64,000 nucleotides of DNA, from the NCBI RefSeq assembly GCF_000219625.1, contig NC_018215.1, positions 248,001 through 312,000 of the forward strand, read 5' to 3'. Positions 59,037 through 64,000 of the stretch are shown here, one piece after another. A program made the position numbers and the translations under genes. Each line of letters begins with the position of its first letter. The first letter of the stretch is position 1. A model generated the notes under the pieces. It searched no databases. It saw only the letters and a program-made list of their open reading frames with translations, and had not been told where the DNA came from. The stretch comes from Zymoseptoria tritici IPO323 (taxonomy: Eukaryota > Ascomycota > Dothideomycetes > Mycosphaerellales > Mycosphaerellaceae).

Positions 59037-60978
59037 AGTAATGTTCTAGTTAGGGAATATATCGTCCTAAAGGTACTAAGATTAACTCGGAAGTACTACT
59101 TAGTTCCTACGACGCTTATAGCTAATAAGGCGTCGAGTAATATTATAGTAATATTACTTCTATAGCTATATAGTAGTTCTATATAGCTAGCCTATACTAT
59201 ATTATTAGTTTATACTTAGAGGTATATAAATGTATTATAGCTTAATAAAAGAGAGACGTAATTCTAATAGTTTAGTAAATAGATAAGTTTATATATAATG
59301 CTATAGAGAGAGTCTAAGAAGGACTTAAAGATATATAGAAATAGTTACGGCCTTAGATATCTACCTTAGAGGTAGGTATAGGGACCGGCCGTAATATCTA
59401 TAGCTATATTTAAGGCTAGAGCATTATATAGAGCTAGTAAGGTCGAGTAGCTATTATAAATTATTAACCTTAGTAATAAGCTCGGTATAGAATATAACGT
59501 ACTATATAAGGTATAAGAGTAATTACCTAGAAACTAAGAAGAAAGTAAGCTAATAGTAGTATTTGTTCGTAGGTATTTAACTATCCGCCTTTTTTTTTAG
59601 ACTATAACGACTTTACTACGTCTTTAATAGATATATCTATATATTAGATATTAATATAGAAGCATTCTACTATATAATTATTAAGTAATTAGATCGTAAA
59701 GTATTTATAGTTTATTAATATATCTCTATTATTAACTATATAGATACTCCTATATTATTAAGAAGTCGTCGAGAGGACTAAAAATATAGTAGATATAGCT
59801 AAGAATCTACTAGATTTAACAAATTTTAAAGCTAGATTAAAGGAGGGCTATACTAATTTTAGTAAGAGTATTATTAGTTTTTAAGGATTTCTAGTATACT
59901 TATTAGCTCTAGCTAAGCTAAGGTTTCCCTACTCTATAGCTAAAATCTATATTATACCTATTATATACTAAAATCTATTAACTTTATAGGGTTATTCTCT
60001 ACCGGAGCGAGCTCTAGATAGCTAAACTTTATCTTTAATAATTATTAAGAAATCTTCTAATAATAATAATAATACCTCCCTATATATTAAATACTATATA
60101 GCTACTACTACGATATATTTATATAATAGCAATTATTATATATATTAAGGGCTATATATAGATAAAGAAATTATAATAAATAGTTATATATTAGTAATGT
60201 TCTTAATAATTAGTAGATTTCTCTTATTACTCGAATTTTATATACTAAGACTTCCTTAAACTAGCTATTTATAGACGGCTATTCTACGCCTAGCTAGCTC
60301 TTCCTTATATTACTTCTATATAGCCGTCGTAATAGCGTTATAGCGCTTATCTATAAAGCTATAGTTATTAAGTATACTACCCTTAAATATCTAGTTATAG
60401 TATAGTATCTTATAAGGTAGCTAGTTAGTAGCTATATAATACTCCTCGTCTATAAAGAGCTTCTTAGAGGCATTATCTTATCTAATAAAGTTATATAATA
60501 TAATAAGGGCTAGAAATACGTCTACTTATATATATAGATTAAAGTAAGGTCTATATCTTAAAGATACTAAACGTATACTTAATAATGTTCCTTAGTAAAG
60601 AATGCTATAGATTAAAGAGCTCTTACTTTATTATTAGCCGCTAGTTACTAGTAAGCTACTCCTTTAAGTAATATTATATACTACGATATAGCATTAATAT
60701 TAGAAAGCTATTACTATATCTAGTATCTATAAGGTAGATCTTATCGACTAGTAGATTAGTACTAAAACGTCTATAATACGAGCCTTATTTAATATATATT
60801 AGTTATTTCCTTAATAGTAGACTTCGACCTTTTAAAGACGAGGTAGACACTATAATAGGTAATACTATAGCTAATAATATAAGGGAAGTATACTAAGCGC
60901 TCTATAGTTATTATATATTATCTAGATTTAAGACCTCCTTCTACCTTAACTAGCTTATATAATAAGGTATAAAATACA
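59037..60978. other. AT-rich interior of the LTR element, no recognised gene
   Basis: Extremely RIP-mutated. A weak minus-strand frame can be followed at 60500-59600 (e.g. NNYSFIDKRYNAITTAI, ~60370), but no domain is recognised. Confidence 0.3.
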
Positions 60979-61201
60979 TGTAAGGGTAGTATAGCTAGGT
61001 AATAACTAATACGTATAAGTAGTCTATATACGAATGTCTATATTGCCTACTAAGTATAACAAAGGGAGGTAAAAGGAAACAAAAGGGAATATATACGCTA
61101 AGCCTCGCTTTAGGTAGCCTCGGGTCTATATCGGGTCTATATCGGGCCTAGAATAGGCCCGATTTAGGCCCGGAGTAGTATACCCTAGTCGTTCCCTAAT
61201 A
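60979..61201. repeat. LTR, right copy
   Basis: 223-bp partner of the left LTR; starts TGTAAGGGTAG and ends CCCTAATA. Confidence 0.88.
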
Positions 61202-61960
61202 ATATATCTATATTAATATAGTAGATATTAAAGAGCTTCTTATTATTAGCTAATAATATAGTAGTAATTTAAGTACCGGTATTATTACCTCTACGAGTAT
61301 TACTATTGTCCTTAATATATAGATATTTAGTACTATACGTATATACTAAGTAAATAGCTATAGCGATTACTACTTATAATACTACCTCGGATATCCTTAT
61401 AAATAATATAATATCCTCTATTCTTATAGTATCTACTAGTACGGCTACTAGATATCTCTTACTCGCGTAAACAACTTATATAGAAGCTAGAACGCTCGAA
61501 TCCGGTATTAAATAGCTAGCTAATAAGAGCGCTAGAAACCTCTTTAACTTTCTTATTATTAGTAGCTAAGAGTAAGAAGAAGAAGGGAAGAGAGGGCGTA
61601 GTAGCTCTACTAATAAGGATTAGGAGTTCCGGGGTAGTAGTTATTATTAGAGGGTAGTAGTAGTAGTAAGGACGATATATATATAGCTAAGAGCTCTACT
61701 ATAGACCTATAATTAAGTAAATATATATTATCTCGACCCTTAGAGTATAATATTAGCTAAGAGCCTAATATTACTAGGAAATTGCCTATATAGAACAATA
61801 TATATAAATTATAGAATCTTCTAATTTACTATAAGATAGTATAAGCCTTAGATGTATTTAAGCGTTCGACAATAGTAATTTAGAGTAAGATGTATTATAG
61901 TAACGAGCCGGTTGTTTAATAAACGTTATTTAACCGACTAAGTCGTTTAAATACGTGTTT
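61202..61960. other. RIP-mutated edge of the repeat block
   Basis: No frame seen. It ends in an AT-rich stretch (61910-61970) after which CA/TG frequencies return to normal. Confidence 0.4.
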
Positions 61961-62153
61961 AAAAGTTTAACGAACAGGCTCTAAAGGTCCCGGTAGTACT
62001 TTAAGCCCGCCGAGAACACCGAAGAAGAGTTACGCGGCTGTCGCATCGGGAAAAAAGATCTGCAATTTGTGCCTTGCGCATATATAAACGAATTAACTCG
62101 TATTTTAGATGTACATGTTCCCGCCACAGATCGGCCTAGAGTCCGACATTGTC

Positions 62154-62445
62154 GAGGTAGGATAGCAAGACCTTCGATCGCGATGTTGATGTAAGTATAG
62201 TTAAGCACGCCAAGGCGACAGCAAAAATGGAGTCCGTAGAGAGTGCCGAGTGTAGCTCGAGAGGTATAGCAGTAAGACAAAAGCCAGGAGCGTCGATTGG
62301 GGCGACCAGATTGTGGAGTTCATTAAGCAAGCTAAAGCAATAGCGGGAACGGAGTCCATGGAGAGCGACACGTATAGCTCCAGAGGTATAGCAGGGAGAT
62401 GAAGGCCAGAAACATCGATACGGGGGATCGGATTGTGATGTCGAT
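62154..62445. repeat. Degenerate ~122-bp tandem duplication
   Basis: TTAAGCACGCCAAGGCGACAGC (62201) and TTAAGCAAGCTAAAGCAATAGC (62323) start two similar units, both with GGAGTCC..GAGAG and GAGGTATAGCAG. Part of a third precedes them (GAGGTAGGATAGC, 62154). It lies 3' of the cysteine-rich gene. Confidence 0.75.
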
Positions 62446-62556
62446 CGAGCCAGGACCAGGTTGTACTGCTAATTGCGCAACCATTTGATCAGATGCGGTT
62501 TTGACATCGGCCGTCAATTGTCGTCCAAGGCTCCCCGTCCGCGACCCTTCCGCTTC

Positions 62557-62890
62557 CTACTGGGATGGACAATTGTTCAAGGTGGTTGTCGGGGCCTTCG
62601 GATTACACGTGCGGTCTAGTAGAGTGGTTAGCAACAAGGTCACCTCTCGAAGCATAGACACAACATGGACACGACATACCGTAGCAGTGTTTGCACTTTT
62701 TGATCCAGAAGTATGCGTTGCAGTCGACATATTTGTGCCAATTGTCGCAGGCACTCGTACAGTCGTTGTCTGTGGTAGGAGGACATTGACATACTTGCGT
62801 ATTCGAGATGTCCTGACACTGGCAGACATTCTGTCCGCCACAAGCAAGCGCAGCAGGAAGGAAAGCGAGGAACCAGACAATAGGCTTCAT
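62557..62890 (-). CDS. Small secreted cysteine-rich protein, two exons (candidate effector)
   Basis: ATG at 62890 begins MKPIVWFLAFLPAALA, a typical signal peptide, followed by a Cys-dense mature chain. Read without an intron it ends after 95 codons at 62603. I prefer a 46-nt intron at 62661-62616 (GTGTCT donor, GCTAAC branch site, TAG acceptor). It restores a frame ending at TAG 62559-62557, again gives 95 residues, and raises the mature Cys count to 14, an even number suited to disulphides. Exon 1 is 62890-62662 and exon 2 is 62615-62557. The predicted product is exported and disulphide-bonded. Role as an effector or antimicrobial protein is inference from size, Cys content and the repeat-border location. 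No family is recognised. Confidence 0.65.
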
Positions 62891-63546
62891 GGTCGCTCGT
62901 GTGGGTAGATGTTTGAACAGTTGGAGGAAGTCTCAAACAGGTCCCGGGACGTAGTTGAGGAAGGACGAGAATCGATCGTGTTTTGCAGTTCTGAGGAAGA
63001 GTTCGAAGATCAATTGAAGAGAGGAAGGATTAATGTCAGCAGAGCGTTACTTTATAGCCTGTGTTGGGCTCTACAAGACTTCTGCCCGGAGCGCTGCGGA
63101 TACGACTACCACAAATACAGTATCTATACCCCGCACGATCGAGACTCGAAAGCAATATTATGTTGTCCGCACTAGCAGGGTATGTCCTTGGAGCTGGCAT
63201 CCAGCGTCCGGGATCGGTCCCAGGAGCATTGTAATCTGTCGACACGATCTCGCGAATCCCCGTGCATTTCGTTGACAGCGAGCGCTATCCGTGCCCGAAG
63301 GACGCACTTGCACGGCACAGAAATAACAGAAGATCGTACTGTACGACCCATGGACCAGGAACAAGAAGTGGTGCCCGCCTTTTGACGTACGGGTGAGCCA
63401 ACACGACGTCGCACAACTGTCGGTACAGGCCTAGAACGACTGCCGATTAAGTTTCCCGCGCAAGCACTGCTGTCTGCATGAAGTTGCAGAGAACCACTCC
63501 ATGTCGACAGCAATCCGTGTTCTCGTATATATAGCAGGCTGTCGTT
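62891..63546. other. Region upstream of the cysteine-rich gene
   Basis: Normal base composition. Several overlapping frames of up to ~145 codons exist on both strands (e.g. minus 63609-63172), but none shows a domain, signal peptide or splice structure that I can support. It probably contains the promoter of the cysteine-rich gene. TATATATA at 63524-63531 lies close to the ATG of a small plus-strand frame (63547-63735). Confidence 0.35.
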
Positions 63547-63704
63547 ATGTTTCGCATTGCCGCTGCAGGAAATCAGAACCAAGAAATGAGTGAATTTGCC
63601 TACTTGCACATACAGGACCCCATCGATGCCAGTGCACTTGTGGGACAGCGTTTCTCCCCATGGATCATCCCTGCTAGGTCCGTGTTAAAATTAGCAGAGC
63701 AAGT

Positions 63705-64000
63705 ATGTCCTACCTTGAATGGGTTCCGCCGGTAAGCGACTGTGCCCTCAAATGGCGCGAGGATTTGGTGATGAAATGGGACGCGCCTGTAGGGAATGCT
63801 CGAAACAAAGCGAGGGCAGTCATGGCAACGATGCGGGAAAACTCGACAGGGTCTCTCAAACTGGAAACGTCTTCTCCTTCCTGCGTCTTGCGCAGTATCC
63901 TCGTCCTGTCCAGGCTGTCCAGTCCGCAGTGCATCCCTGACGACTGGTGGAGGGTAGCTTCGTGCTGTTCCTTACCGGCGCAATGCCTTACCGAAGCGAA
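63705..64000 (+). CDS. Unknown protein, partial at the window edge
   Basis: A frame from ATG 63705 (MSYLEWVPPVSDCALKWRED) stays open for 98 codons and runs off the window. A TAG at 63675 precedes it in frame. It uses ordinary codons and contains several Trp and Cys. A short frame at 63547-63735 overlaps it out of phase, and GTATGT at 63703 would be an excellent donor site, so this could instead be an intron or a downstream exon of a gene starting at 63547. A 74-codon minus-strand frame also covers the region. No domain is recognised; whether it is a real gene is uncertain. Confidence 0.35.
   Translation, partial: MSYLEWVPPVSDCALKWREDLVMKWDAPVGNARNKARAVMATMRENSTGSLKLETSSPSCVLRSILVLSRLSSPQCIPDDWWRVASCCSLPAQCLTEA

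Larger units (their letters stand above)
55810..61201 (-). mobile_element. LTR retrotransposon with 223-bp LTRs, gag-like ORF only
   Basis: Direct repeats of 223 bp at 55810-56032 and 60979-61201 enclose 4.9 kb. The right copy begins TGTAAGGG; in the left copy TG has become TA. Flanks ATAC (55806-55809) and ATAT (61202-61205) could be a mutated short duplication, but this is weak. The internal minus strand has a gag-like frame next to the left LTR. No RT, RNase H or integrase motif was found, so it looks like a large non-autonomous LTR element. Confidence 0.75.

Noticed and set aside
1..61960. Reassigned stop codon (TAG read as Gln), suggested by long frames with only TAG stops
   Set aside because: The stops coincide with CA/TG depletion, TAA also occurs, and less-mutated copies of the same LINE have CAG or TGG at these places. 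RIP explains it.
63172..63609. 145-codon minus-strand frame as a gene
   Set aside because: No domain, signal or homology cue; competing frames on both strands are equally open.

Overview
The window looks like a repeat compartment of a filamentous ascomycete (Pezizomycotina) genome. From about 1 to 61,960 almost everything is retrotransposon sequence carrying the mark of repeat-induced point mutation (RIP): CpA/TpG is scarce, TpA is abundant, CpG is kept, and reading frames stay collinear but are peppered with TAG/TAA where Gln (CAG/CAA) or Trp codons are expected. From about 61,960 to the right edge the composition is normal and a small secreted cysteine-rich protein gene appears. Species cannot be named from the sequence.

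Layout. 1-5157: a nearly complete Tad1-like LINE (ORF1, ORF2, structured 3' UTR, AAAC tail). 5158-22210: a large Ty3/Gypsy-type element (here G1) with gag-protease, pol and a third ORF downstream; ORF3 is split by a complete chromodomain Gypsy element (11544-19183, 329-bp LTRs, perfect 5-bp target duplication ATACT), which itself holds a truncated LINE copy. 22460-23127: about five tandem ~145-bp AT-rich units. 23128-34323 and 35091-49115: two head-to-tail copies, A and B, of a second large Gypsy-type element (G2) on the minus strand, again ordered leader, gag-protease, pol, ORF3. Copy A is lightly mutated; copy B is heavily mutated. A truncated LINE sits at their junction, and a ~0.9-kb SINE-like element sits in copy A. 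49116-52384: a degenerate region with an ORF that reads as a histone H3-fold protein. 52385-55470: part of a third Gypsy element (gag, protease, start of RT), split by a second SINE-like copy. 55810-61201: an LTR element with 223-bp LTRs and a gag-like ORF but no recognisable polymerase.

Most interesting points. (1) ORF3 of both G1 and G2 shows the same block, with an H-x-D-like motif, a conserved QGS/T-SL stretch and a later Pro-His(Tyr)-Arg motif, which I read as a 2-oxoglutarate/Fe(II) dioxygenase-like fold encoded by retrotransposons. (2) The H3-like ORF has the REI..YQ, F.RLVRE and QDFK.D.RFQ landmarks of histone H3. (3) The LINE and the SINE-like element share ~190 nt of 3' end with hairpins that keep pairing through compensatory changes. 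(4) A family of TGTTT.CTAGAC...GTCTAG.AAACA palindromes punctuates the G2 modules. (5) A two-exon cysteine-rich secreted protein gene lies just outside the RIP boundary.

All domain calls come from reading translations by eye. No search or alignment program was run, and many element boundaries are approximate where the text says so.
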